From the NCBI GenBank assembly GCA_964035775.1, contig OZ038313.1, forward strand, positions 1,550,001-1,614,000: a stretch of DNA of 64,000 nucleotides, read 5' to 3'. How positions within the stretch are numbered: the first letter of the stretch is position 1; each line of letters begins with the position of its first letter. Positions 1 through 13,360 of the stretch are shown one piece after another. The translations under genes and the position numbers were made by a program. Source of the DNA: Osedax frankpressi (lineage: Eukaryota; Annelida; Polychaeta; Sabellida; Siboglinidae). The notes under the pieces were generated by a model. It ran no database searches. It was not told the DNA's origin and was given only the letters and a program-made list of their open reading frames with translations.

Positions 1-2285
1 TATTTTCAATATAGAATTGGTATTACTTAAGATTATGAGCTCACTCTCTATTGTTTATTTCTATTTTATAACTCTTTTACCAAATATACTCATTTAATAA
101 TTTAAGAAAATCAAAAATGGTAATTGTAAAAACCTCGATAGATTCAGATCTATTTACAATTTTAAAATCAGTCAAGATTCCCTCCTGCTGCATGCACTTC
201 AAGCTAGCAAGAATTGTGTGAGACTTGGTATTCATTCTATAAACAATCGTTTAATGTTTAACTTTGAAAGAAAAAATATATATACGTGTTTAAATTAAAT
301 GCAAGAATCGTATTAACTTGATATGCCGTATTCACTGAATTATTGAAATAAAATACGTTATATTAATCGTATCAATTACGTTTTACGCCGAGTTCAAATT
401 ATGTAGCGTATTTTCAAGACCACTTTAATCTAATTCAGTGAAATAAACCACACACATTGTATGAATCATGTGAATACATTGTCCCATTTAAATCTTGCAT
501 CTAGTTATATTGAATTATTCGCATATAATGTAACTGCCGTGTGGAACTTTATATAAATGTATGCGATCATATTATAATTATAACATATATTGGATATATA
601 ATTAGATATATAGTGGTCGTGAAAATACGCTGCATAATTTGAACTAGCCGTAAAACGTACTTGATCTAAATTAGGTATATTTTATCAATTTTAAAAATGT
701 TAAATTTTATAAAATTATTTAAATATAAATAGAAATATTGTAATATAAGTATACTATTTGATGTTAAAATATAAAGTATAACAATGATTCTACTAATATT
801 TTTTATAATGTTAAAATGTTACCTTGTATTCGGGTAAATATAGATGTTAATAAAATAAGAGAAGAACTAGAAGAACAAGTTAAATCGAAGTGAAATTCTA
901 ATTTATATCCGGATTCAAATGAAATAGAAGCAATAGAAGAGGAAATCGAAATGTAATATTAATATAGGATAATTTAGGATTTTATTATAAATATTGTATA
1001 ATAATATCTATTCACAGTTATAGATAAAAATTCCTTATTATACAAGATTATCTAACACTTATTTGTTAACCTTCATATGATGTAATAGAAGTTAAATGAA
1101 AAAACAATAGTTCCTTATATGGTCAATTTAAGGGATCAATAATTTACATTTAGAACATTGAAAATATAATTTTATTGTTTTATAAATTAGAACAATTGTA
1201 TTTATTATTTGTTCATTTATTATAAACAAATTGTAATTACTTTACATAAGAAACTCAGGACTATATAGTATTGTTCGCACTGATTCGTGCATTACATTGT
1301 ACTTACAATAATTGAATTATCCTATTCATTTTAGATTAAATTTGAAAAGTACAAGTTATTATATAATATATCTTGTTTCCGAACTTCAACATAAGCATTT
1401 AATATAAGTACTATAACATACAAATTTAATATTAAAATTAATTATAATAAAGTATTATAACATTTCCAATCATAATCCATTTCTTTATTATGGAGACGCG
1501 AGTTCATAATCTGTAAGGTTTTCAATTGTTAATAGTTTATTATATACATATCTTAAACAAAGTATTTATAATAATAAGTATACTTATAATTATAAGTTCC
1601 AATAATATTCATAAGTAAATAATATATAACACAATAACACTTATGTTTTATAAAACTTATAAAAACACAATATAACTGACAGTTTAACAGCTATATTGCA
1701 TTATCTAATGTATTTGGGAATATGATCAAAGTAATAATAATGAACAAAATAAAACATATTGTTATTAAATATTGATTTTATAATTCTGTCAAGATTAACA
1801 AGTTGTTTTATTATAGAGTTAATAATGAGCTGTAGTGAAGTCAGGTAAATATGAATGCATTATCTAGTAGTAGAGTTGTTTTAAGTATCAGTGATTTCCT
1901 TATTTTACATATGTTATAAAGTCTCACGTCTTGTTATTTCATTAATATGTTTGTCCTGAGTTATTATTAGTATATTATAAAATAAATATAATGAAAGTTA
2001 ATAAGTGTATGTGAAATATTATTTAGTGTTGTTTTAATTTCATTGTTGCGTGATTCCTTTCATAGTTTGCGGTCTCACAGTAAGAGTGACTATAAAGTCC
2101 AAAAATGTGAATTATATAATGTGTGTTGCCGTATGAACTTAGAACGCTATATAAATGAAGATACTCATGCAAGAATTTATGGTAATATAATGAATATGTA
2201 TATCGTGCATATGCAGTGTAAAGTGGGTTTTACGCCCAAAAGGATTAATCGCAATGACCTCGTTATTAGAAAAATTGACTTTTAA
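1..2285. other. AT-rich DNA without a recognisable gene
   Basis: I see no convincing exon here. At 836-955 there is a short open stretch rich in Glu and Lys codons, interrupted by a stop in both duplicates. At 1,065-1,240 the sequence resembles, in the same order, the intron upstream of the Kelch gene BTB exon at 41,052-41,210. The shared words include TATGATGTAATAGAAGTTA and GGGATCAAT. An 80-codon open frame at 2,043-2,285 lies in the same frame as the FLYWCH-like segment that follows, but block 2 has an added stop, so I do not call it a gene. Confidence 0.5.
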
Positions 2286-2506
2286 GAAAGAACAGCTGTT
2301 CCTCTAGAGGATACAATTAATCTTACACAATCTGGACACGAAACTTACCAAATAATTTTAAATTGCAGTAATAGAGGTAATGAAATATTGGTAGATCTCC
2401 GTGGATATCTATACTCCAAGAATACTGAGTCCCTGCATATAACAATCCACTGGAGATGCAAATACTTCAATGTTACGAGCTGCAAAAGTTGGGATGAATC
2501 GCTTAC
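2286..2506 (+). pseudogene. FLYWCH zinc-finger exon remnant (block 1)
   Basis: The frame reads LNCSNRG, then LVDLRGYLYSKN, then HWRCKYFNVTSC. This follows the FLYWCH pattern of an aromatic or aliphatic start, an arginine-glycine turn, G-Y-x-Y, W-x-C, and a second cysteine about eight residues later. FLYWCH fingers bind DNA and occur in animal transcription factors and in some MULE-type transposases. The segment ends at a good donor (AC then GTAAGTAT). A possible continuation after an acceptor at 2,591 contains ANGHTN, which could supply the histidine part, but stops intervene, so splicing cannot be made consistent. A stop codon precedes the segment in the same frame in both duplicates. It is probably a decayed gene or transposon exon. 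Family identity is inferred from the pattern only. Confidence 0.55.
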
Positions 2507-3059
2507 GTAAGTATAGCTGATCGCAAAGTAAGAAATCATATTTAATAGTTATGAATTTGCTAAATTATTATCTTTATTAAAACTATTTCAGATAATGTAT
2601 GTGGAGTAACCCTGAAGTCAAAGCTGAATTCAGTCGGGAGCAAACGGCCACACGAATAAACCAATATTATTGAAAATACCTTGGCAGAATATAATATGAT
2701 TGCTGCACATGATGACAAAAATGATTTTTCCTGTCAATTTAATACATTACATTCTCAGGAAAAGAATGTCAAAACATACCTTATCATTTTCTTTTACATG
2801 AACATTACATAAACCCAATAAAATATGATATGTGTTGTCATGACGATATGTAGACAAATGATTGTGATATTTATGACGATTTTTTAGAAAAGTCTTTTTG
2901 AAACTATATTCACGTGCTGGTACTTTCATATTTGTAAAAAATACATTTACAGTTATATTAATAAATATTGTTATCGTTGTATTTATTGGCTTATTAGACA
3001 AGATTGGAGAGTAAGATTATATGATTTACTTATTTAATTGATAGTAAATAACATCTTTT

Positions 3060-3103
<44 letters not shown>

Positions 3104-4025
3104 AACCTGTCTCTCTAACAGAACGAGTGTATTTTCGAACATCTCAATAACATCGTTTACTTGTTGAACAAACAGATTTATATACATTATATTATAAAAT
3201 CATTACTATATAACTATGTATACTCTGTCGAATAAGTATTTATAGTAGTCATATCAATATTACCCATAAAATACCTCGAGGTATAAATAGTTATATATAT
3301 ATATATAGATCTATATTATACATACCAATATCTATAATGAGCTTTTTTTTTATACACATCAAATTTTATAATACACATCAAAATTTATTTGTAATTTATA
3401 TTTTTTATATTTATTATACATTTTTTAATTCCTGGTATATAACATTAACTGTGACATTATTATCTTATATATGTATTCATAGAAACGTATATATACTAAA
3501 TACAATATTTCAAAGTATATAATATCGCTATAGCTGAATTATGTAAGATTAAGCAATGTTAGAATACCTCGCTAGTTAATTAGTGTCGCATATTCTTCTT
3601 ACCTTGATTCAGTAAATATACTACCAACAATAGACACATTTCCTCTAATAACGAACTCGAAGAAATTGTTAATAGAACGTAAATTTGGTACTAGTAAAAA
3701 CAAAGAGGACTTTGATACATTAATCTAATCAGTAAGTAAATTAATATCAGTTGAAGGAAATAAACTTTAAAAAGGAACTAACGGTAGATGACTCTCCCAC
3801 GATAACTAGAATTATAAGTTCAAACTAGGTTAATAAACCATTCCTGCCCTAAAAAAGAAGAAAATTAAATTTACTTGTGTATACTCTGGGTGTTATATTC
3901 CTTTTTAATATAATTTCTAACTTGCCTCAGAAGTTAGACATGGTTGCAGATACAGTTTTATCTCATAGGTAAATAATTGTAGTACTTAGTAGTCATTTTA
4001 TACCATCTCTGTCACACGATCTTAG
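2507..4025. other. AT-rich intergenic stretch with an (AT)n tract
   Basis: An (AT)n microsatellite lies at 3,062-3,100. The minus-strand 84-codon open frame at 2,747-3,001 is also open in block 2, but the copies are too similar for that to show selection. At 3,640-3,730 a short frame encodes a lysine-rich stretch I do not recognise. Nothing else can be supported. Confidence 0.4.
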
Positions 4026-4579
4026 TTCGAGTCGAGTTCTAAATTAATCGAAGTTGGATCATTAGCAATTGGGCACATGAATCAAGAAGCCGATATATGG
4101 ACGATTACTAAATGTGTTCAGTTATTATCCTCAACTTATATACAGATTGCAACTATATCTAGTTATCAGTTTAAAGATACTATAGCAAATATATCTGGAG
4201 TTAATAATGTATTCCAGTAATTGACTTTATATAAGGCAAATAACAAATGGACTATATGATTATAGTTATAAAATCAAAGGCGCAAATCTATGAACCAGAA
4301 CCAAACTTGCTTCACAACATCTGTAAACAAATATTGATGTTTCCGATTCACAAAATATAAAAATATGTATCGATGGCATCAGTTCGGTTCCTTCGAAGTA
4401 GGTGACATCTCTTAGAATATCTTTGCGAAATAGATGGACAACTACATTTCTAGACTATACTTTACAGGGAGCTGTAGTCCGAACATTTGAATTAGATTCT
4501 CCCAATAAAAGCTTCTCCCGGTTCACAAGACAATTTATGTCGTCGATGTTTCATTGAAAATGAAAGCACTATACACAAG
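4026..4579 (+). mobile_element. Decayed 3' part of a LINE with restriction-like endonuclease (R2/Hero/NeSL type), block 1
   Basis: A 65-codon open stretch (4,026-4,220) reads EVGSLAIGH, ADIWTITK and QLLSSTYIQIATI. This resembles the linker downstream of the reverse transcriptase in R2-like elements. At 4,510-4,579 another frame reads ILPIKASPG, then CRRC, then IENESTIH, the first three ligands of the CCHC knuckle these elements carry just before their C-terminal endonuclease. Right after the histidine codon this copy jumps to sequence that in block 2 lies about 640 bases further on, so the last cysteine and the endonuclease are lost. The reading frame is broken between pieces. The assignment rests on the better copy at 49,013-49,990. 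Confidence 0.65.
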
Positions 4580-6266
4580 TATAAAGAGATATCACTTTAT
4601 ATAGACAACGATTTATGTAAAGAAGTCTACATCAACTTAGCAAATAAATATAATATTAAACTATTAGATAACATAGATCTAGGTGAGAAGTCCGAAGTAC
4701 TCCATTTACAAACCAACTATATAATTTACATGTATTATCACCCGTATTCGTGTACTGTTAAATTACGGCAATACTCCTTTAAGCTATACATAGGATATAT
4801 CTGCCTCTACACAGATGTACCAGATAAAATAACACTATTGAAGTAGAGAGTTGAGTACATTCATTAGATGAAATCCTTAAAAATAAAGAATAAAAAAATG
4901 AGCTAGATATAATAATATATGTTACTTAATAGACACTTTGGGTATCTATCATAACGTATACTAAATGAAAATCTGCAAAGATCAGGGTTTGCCTTTAAAC
5001 TAACGGATCTTAATAATATTACTAATATACCCCATTTCACTTAAAGGACCCTGGATTACAGCAACTCTCATAAAGTGGATATATCCACTTTATTATATCT
5101 GCTAAAATACTCGCTAACAAATATGTAAATATATCCAGGTCACCATCAAGTGAAGAAGTCTACTAGAATAGCTAAACTATAATCTGCAGACTAACAACAC
5201 TATTTTACTATTTTTTATACTAATGACCATACGTTTATGCGAATCTACACCTCGGGCATAGGGCTAAGAACAGTTTTAGACACGCCTCATTTATATAATT
5301 AAAAGCGTTGCGCAACTATAGAATTGAGCTAGTGGCAGAGTTATACGGGAGATAACTATTCCATCGCTTCACATTATATTAAGCTATTATAGCGGAGAGT
5401 CATCCCACACCGTTATAAATCATCTTTCTAGAGCATATAGGAAGTGTCTCACCAGCCTCTAATGCATAGTATTAAAACTAAACAATACAATATAACAAAT
5501 AAATACGACCCCGCAATGAATTGCATGTAGCGGAATCTCTTTACCTCTTCGCATCATAAATAGATATCTTATCATCATAAATAAGCAAACATATAAACAA
5601 TGTATTCTTCACTCCTAAGAAAGAAAGAGCTCATATTCTAATTATTAGAAAAAAAACTATATTCCCAAAACTATGATAATATTTAAAGAAAGAATGACCA
5701 GTATATCAAATACATCTAACACGTACACATAAGCAGATCTGGCTATATCATAATGAACATAACATCGAGTGATATGAAAAGTATCAAATTCATTAACCAT
5801 TGAAAAAACCACATACAAAGTTACACATATGGTTAGGGATTTACGAGAACAACCAAGAAGGTAATGTTAACCCCAACCAGATATTTAGAACTACATACAA
5901 GTCGTGGTTGTTTATATGCTCATACATTTTATCTTATAAAGACTTGACATAACTATAAACTACCTAATTATTGATTAAACTAGAATATCATAGCGATAAT
6001 GAAAATCTAATGTGATATGTTTGGAATTCTTTCTAGATTATCGGAGAACAGTTCTAGTATGCCAAGTTGTAAATGTAAAGAATATATGGAAGAAAACTAT
6101 CAACGAAGATTTCCACTTGACTCTTTAACCTAGTGATATAAACCATTGAATAATGAAGTTACCAATTCTATTGTATTGATGTGTAACTAATCCATATCTA
6201 AACACCTTAACTAACAGAAATACCGTATAGTGATTTAAATTATAGATTTGATATTATATTACTTAT
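4580..6266. other. Conserved-in-duplicate DNA, unidentified
   Basis: An open stretch at about 4,588-4,845 (ISLYIDNDLCKEVYINLANK) has a counterpart at 50,205-50,427. I do not recognise it. The rest (4,900-6,266) is of higher complexity than the flanking AT-rich DNA and may contain eroded coding sequence from a mobile element, but no frame stays open long enough to name. Confidence 0.35.
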
Positions 6267-9200
6267 GGTATAGATACTGGAGTATGAAGTTAGATTATAA
6301 CCTATAGATATAGAGGAACTAGTCTAATGGTATAGATACTGCAGTATGAAGTTAGATTATAACCTATAGATATAGAGGAACTAGTCTAATGTAATGGTAT
6401 AGATACTGTAGTATGAAGTTAGATTATACACTATAGATATAGAGGAGCTAGTCTAATGTAATGGTATAGATACTGCAGTATGAAGTTAGATTATACACTA
6501 TAGATATAGAGGAGCTAGTCTAATGTAATGGTATAGATACTGTAGTATGAAGTTAGATTATACACTATAGATATAGAGGAACTAGTCTAATGGTATAGAT
6601 ACTGCAGTATGAAGTTAGTTATACACTATAGATATAGAGGAGCTAGTCTAATGGTATAGATACTGCAGTATGAAGTTAGATTATACACTATAGATATAGA
6701 GGATAAGTCTAATGTAATGATATAGATACTGCAGTATGAAGGTAGATTATACACTATAGATATAGAGGAGCTAGTCTAATGTAATGCTATAGATACTGTA
6801 GTATGAAGTTAGATTATACACTATAGATATAGAGGAGCTAGTCTAATGTAATGGTATAGATACTGTAGTATGCAGTTAGATTATACACTATAGATATAGA
6901 GGAGCTAGTCTAATGGTATAGATACTACAGTATGAAGTTAGATTATACACTATAGATATAGAGGACAAGTATAATGTAATGGTATAGATACTGCAGTATG
7001 AAGTTAGATTATATACTATAGATATAGAGGACAAGTCTAATGTAATGGTATAGATACTGTAGTATGAAGTTAGATTATACACTATAGAAATAGAGGAGCT
7101 AGTCTAATGTAATGGTATAGATACTGTAGTATGAAGTTAGATTATACACTATAGATATAGAGGAGCTAGTCTAATGTAATGGTATAGATACTGCAGTATG
7201 AAGTTATATTATACACTATATATAGATATAGAGGACAAGTCTAATGTAATGGTATAGATACTTTAGTATAAAGTTAGATTATACACTATAGATATAGAGG
7301 ACAAGTATAATGGTATAGATACTGTAGTATGAAGTTAGATTATACACTATAGATATAGAGGACAAGTCTAATGGTATAGATACTGTAGTATGAAGTTAGA
7401 TTATACACTATAGATACAGAGGAGCTAGTCTAATGGTATAGATACTATAGTATGAAGTTAGATTATACACTATAGATATAGAGGAGCTAGTCTAATGTAA
7501 TGGTATATATACTGTAGTATGAAGTTAGATTATACACTACAGATATAGAGTAGCTAGTCTAATGGTATAGATACTGCAGTATGAAGTTAGATTATACACT
7601 ATAGATATAGAGGACAAGTCTAATGTAATGGTATAGATACTGCAGTATGAAGTTAGATTATACACTATAGATATAGAGGAGCTAGTCTAATTGTATAGAT
7701 GCTGCAGTATGAAGTTAGATTATACACTATAGATATAGAGGAGCTAGTCTAATGTAATGGTATAGATACTGCAGTATGAAGTTAGATTATACACTATAGA
7801 TATAGAGGACAAGTCTAATGTAATGGTATAGATACTGCAGTATGAAGTTAGATTATACACTATAGATATAGAGGACAAGTCTAATGGTATAGATACTGTA
7901 GTATGAAGTTAGGTTATACACTATAGATATAGAGGAGCTAGTCTAATGGTATAGATACTGTAGTATGAAGTTAGATTATACACTATAGATATAGAGGAGC
8001 TAGTCTAATGTAATGGTATAGATACTGTAGTATGAAGTTAGATTATACACTACAGATATAGAGTAGCTAGTCTAATGGTATAGATACTACAGTATGAAGT
8101 TAGATTATACACTATAGATATAGAGGACAAGTCTAATGTAATGGTATAGATACTGCAGTATGAAGTTAGATTATATACTATAGATATAGAGGACAAGTCT
8201 AATGTAATGGTATAAATACTGTAGTATGAAGTTAGATTATACACTATAGATATAGAGGAGCTAGTCTAATGTAATGGTATAGATACTGTAGTATGAAGTT
8301 AGATTATACACTATAGAAATAGAGGAGCTAGTCTAATGTAATGGTATAGATACTGTAGTATGAAGTTAGATTATACACTATAGATATAGAGGAGCTAGTC
8401 TAATGTAATGGTATAGATACTGCAGTATGAAGTTAGATTATACACTATATATAGATATAGAGGAGCTAGTCTAATGGTATAGATACTGTAGTATGAAGTT
8501 AGATTATACACTATAGATATAGAGGAGCTAGTCTAATGGTATAGATACTGTAGTATGAAGTTAGATTATACACTATAGATATAGAGGAGCTAGTCTAATG
8601 TAATGGTATAGATACTGTAGTATGAAGTTAGATTATACACTACAGATATAGAGTAGCTAGTCTAATGGTATAGATACTGCAGTATGAAGTTAGATTATAT
8701 ACTATAGATATAGATGACAAGTCTAATGTAATGGTATAGATACTGTAGTATGAAGTTAGATTATACACTATAGAAATAGAGGAGCTAGTCTAATGGTATA
8801 GATACTGTAGTATGAAGTTAGATTATACACTATAGATATAGAGGAGCTAGTCTAATGTAATGGTATAGATACTGCAGTATGAAGTTAGATTATACACTAT
8901 AGATATAGAAGAGCTAGTCTAATGTAATGGTATAGATATTGCAGTATGAAGTTAGATTATACACTATAGATATAGAGGAGCTAGTCTAATGTAATGGTAT
9001 AGATACTGTAGTATGAAGTTAGATTATACACTATAGATATAGAGGAGCTAGTCTAATGGTATAGATACTGTAGTATGAAGTTAGATTATACACTATAGAT
9101 ACAGAGGAGCTAGTCTAATGGTATAGATACTGTAGTATGAAGTTAGATTATACACTATAGATATAGAGGAGCTAGTCTAATGTAATGGTATATATACTGT

Positions 9201-12200
9201 AGTATGAAGATAGATTATACACTATAGATATAGAGGAGCTAGTCTAATGGTATAGATACTGCAGTATGAAGTTAGATTATACACTATAGATACAGAGGAG
9301 CTAGTCTAATGGTATAGATACTGTAGTATGAAGTTAGATTATACACTATAGATATAGAGGAGCTAGTCTAATGTAATGGTATAGATACTGTAGTATGAAG
9401 TTAGATTATACACTATAGATATAGAGGAGCTAGTCTAATGGTATAGATACTGTAGTATGAAGTTAGATTATACACTATAGATATAGAGTAGCTAGTCTAA
9501 TGTAATGGTATAGATAATGTAGTATGAAGTTAGATTATACACTATAGATATAGAGGAGCTAGTCTAATGGTATAGATACTGCAGTATGAAGTTAGATTAT
9601 ACACTATAGATATAGAGTAGCTAGTCTAATGGTATAGATACTGCAGTATGAAGTTAGATTATACACTATATATATAAAGGACAAGTCTAATGTAATGGTA
9701 TAGATACTGTAGTATGAAGTTAGATTATACATTATAGATATAGAGGACAAGTCTAATGTAATGGTATAGATACTGTAGTATGAAGTTAGATTATACACTA
9801 TAGATATAGAGGAGCTAGTCTAATTGTATAGATACTGCAGTATGAAGTTAGATTATACACTATAGATATAGAGGACAAGTCTAATGTAATGGTATAGATA
9901 CTGCAGTATGAAGTTAGATTATACACTATAGATATAGAGGACAAGTCTAATGTAATGGTATAGATACTGCAGTATGAAGTTAGATTATACACTATAGATA
10001 TAGAAGAGCTAGTCTAATTGTATAGATACTGTAGTATGAAGTTAGATTATACACTATAGATATAGAGGACAAGTCTAATGTAATGGTATTGATATTGCAG
10101 TATGAAGTTAGATTATACACTATAGATATAGAGGACAAGTCTAATGTAATGGTATAGATACTGCAGTATGAAGTTAGATTATACACTATATATATAGAGG
10201 AGCTAGTCTAATGTAATGGTATAGATACTATAGTATGAAGTTAGATTATACACTATAGATATAGAGGACAAGTCTAATGTAATGGCATAAATACTGTAGT
10301 ATGAAGTTAGATTATACACTATAGATATAGAGGAGCTAGTCTAATAGTATAGATACTGTAGTATGAAGTTAGATTATACACTATAGATATAGAGGACAAG
10401 TCTAATGTAATGGTATAGATATTGCAGTATGAAGTTAGATTATACACTATAGATATAGAGGACAAGTCTAATGGTATAGATACTGCAGTATGAAGTTAGA
10501 TTATACACTATAGATATAGAGGACAAGTCTAATGTAATGGTATAGATACTGCAGTATGAAGTTAGATTATACACTATAGATATAGAGGACAAGTCTAATG
10601 TAATGGTATAGATACTGTAGTATGAAGTTAGATTATACACTATAGATATAGAGGAGCTAGTCTAATGTAATGGTATATATACTGTAGTATGAAGTTAGAT
10701 TATACACTATAGATATAGAGGACAAGTCTAATGTAATGGTATAGATACTGTAGTATGAAGTTAGATTATACTCTATAGATATAGAGGAGCTAGTCTAATT
10801 GTATAGATACTGCAGTATGAAGTTAGATTATACACTATAGATATAGAGGAGCTAGTCTAATGAAATGGTATAGATACTGCAGTATGAAGTTAGATTATAC
10901 ACTATAGATATAGAGGAGCTAGTCTAATGTAATGGTATAGATACAGTAGTATGAAGTTAGATTATACACTATGGCTATAGAGGAGCTAGTCTAATGTAAT
11001 GGTATAGATACTGTAGTATGAAGTTAGATTATACACTATATATATAGAGGAGCTAGTCTAATGTAATGGTATAGATACTGCAGTATGAAGTTAGATTATA
11101 CACTATAGATATAGAGGAGCTAGTCTAATGTAATGGTATAGATACTGCAGTATGAAGTTAGATTATACACTATAGATATAGAGGAGCTAGTCTAATGTAA
11201 TGGTATAGTTACTGTAGTGTGAAGTTAGATTATACACTATAGATATAGAGGACAAGTCTAATGTAATGGTATATATACTGCAGTATGAAGGTAGATTATA
11301 CACTATAGATATAGAGGAGCTAGTCTAATGTAATGGTATAGATACTGTAGTATGAAGTTAGATTATACACTATAGATATAGTAGAGCTAGTCTAATGTAA
11401 TGGTATAGATACTGCAGTATGAAGTTAGATTATACACTATAGATATAGAGGACAAGTCTAATGTAATGGTATAGATACAGTAGTATGAAGTTAGATTATA
11501 CACTATAGATATAGAGGAGCTAGTCTAATGTAATGGTATAGATACTGTAGTATGAAGTTAGATTATACACTATAGATATAGAGGAGCTAGTCTAATGTAA
11601 TGGTATAGATATTGCAGTATGAAGTTAGATTATACACTATAGATATAGAGGACAAGTCTAATGTAATGGTATAGATACTGCAGTATGAAGTTAGATTATA
11701 CACTATAGATATAGAGGAGCTAGTCTAATGTAATAGTATAGATACTGTAGTATGAAGTTAGATTATACACTATAGATATAGATGAGCTAGTCTAATGTAA
11801 TGGTATATATACTGTAGTATGAAGTTAGATTATACACTATAGATATAGAGTAGCTAGTTTAATGGTATAGATAATGTAGTATGAAGTTAGATTATACACT
11901 ATAGATATAGAAGAGCTAGTCTAATGGTATAGATACTGCAGTATGAAGTTAGATTATACACTATAGATATAGAGGACAAGTCTAATGTAATGGTATAGAT
12001 ATTGCAGTATGAAGTTAGATTATACACTATAGATATAGAGGACAAGTCTAATGTAATGGTATAGATATTGCAGTATGAAGTTAGATTATACATTATAGAT
12101 ATAGAGGAGCTAGTCTAATGTAATGGTATAGATACTGTAGTATGAAGTTAGATTATACACTATAGATATAGAGGAGCTAGTCTAATGTAATGGTATAGAT

Positions 12201-12572
12201 ACTGTAGTATGAAGTTAGATTATACACTATAGATATAGAGTAGCTAGTCTACTGTAATGGTATAGATACTGCAGTATGAAGTTAGATTATACACTATAGA
12301 TATAGAGGAGCTAGTCTAATGTAATGGTATAGATATTGAAGTATGAAGTTAGATTATACACTATAGATATAGAGGAGCTAGTCTAATTGTATAGATACTG
12401 CAGTATGAAGTTAGATTATACACTATAGACATAGAGGAGCTAGTCTAATGGTATAGATACTGTAGTATGAAGTTAGATTATACACTATAGATATAGAGGA
12501 GCTAGTCTAATGTAATGGTATAGATACTGCAGTATGAAGTTAGATTAAACTCTATAGATATAGAGGAGCTAG
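6267..12572. repeat. Satellite array 1, 61-67 bp monomer
   Basis: About 95-100 head-to-tail monomers, each starting GGTATAGATACTG, with a central GAAGTTAGATTATACAC and ending GAGGAGCTAGTCTAATG. There are two independent length differences: presence or absence of the terminal GTAAT, and GGAGCTAG versus GGACAAG. These give units of 67, 66, 62 and 61 bases. ATACTGCAGTAT in the monomer is a perfect 12-base palindrome, though many units carry CTGTAG instead. The array ends abruptly at GAGCTAG, where an AC microsatellite begins. There are no unique spacers, so it is not CRISPR-like. Confidence 0.97.
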
Positions 12573-13317
12573 CACACACATACACGCACACATACATACA
12601 TACATACACACATACACACACATACGAACATACACACGCACACACACACACTTACACACACACATACCTTAATACATACATACATTCACACACACACATA
12701 CACACACACATACGAACATACACACGCACACACACACACACGCACACACATACACACACATACACGCACACACACACACATATATACACATACATACACA
12801 CACACATACCTTAATACATACATACATTCACACACGCACATAAGAATATACACACGCACACACACACATACGCACATATACACGCACACACACGCACACA
12901 CATACACACACATACGAACATACACACCCACACACACACACACACACACGCACATACATAAGAACATACACACGCACACACATACATACACACACATACC
13001 CACACATACGAACATACACACGCACACGCACATACATACACATACATACGAACATACACACGCACACATACACACGCACACACACACATACGAACATACA
13101 CTCGCACACACACATACATACACACACATACCTTAATACATACATACATTCACACACACACGCACATACACACGCACACACATACACGCACACATACATA
13201 CACACACACACTTACACACACACATACATACACACACATACCTTAATACATACATACATTCTCACACGCACACACACACACGCACACACATACACGCACA
13301 CATACATACACACACAC
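12573..13317. repeat. Composite AC/ACAT microsatellite, 5' of LINE (block 1)
   Basis: Runs of CACACA and CATACA with scattered CGCACA and ACGAACATACAC. A longer motif, CTTAATACATACATACATTC, recurs about every 100-300 bases (near 12,668, 12,810, 13,131 and 13,243). The same composite motif continues beyond the LINE at 17,367, so the LINE interrupts one microsatellite locus. The long Cys/Val/Met/Tyr frames on the minus strand are translation of the repeat. Confidence 0.95.
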
Positions 13318-13360
13318 GGCAATATTTTGAAGAAAAGATTTGTTACACCCTCCAGCTTAG

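Noticed and set aside
2747-3001. 84-codon minus-strand frame open in both duplicates (also 47,865-48,119)
   Set aside because: The duplicates are too similar for an open frame to imply selection, and the product resembles nothing I know.
6888-12093. Series of 64-66-codon minus-strand frames
   Set aside because: Each is three satellite monomers of a length divisible by three; no unique coding content.
6267-12572. Array with regular spacing that could suggest CRISPR
   Set aside because: Units are contiguous and alike throughout, with no unique spacers and no cas genes; the genome is eukaryotic.
12686-13211. Long Cys/Val/Met/Tyr open frames on the minus strand (also 54,776-55,348, 17,608-18,167, 59,938-60,445)
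   Set aside because: They are translations of the AC/ACAT microsatellite in several overlapping frames and have no start context, domain or consistency between duplicates.
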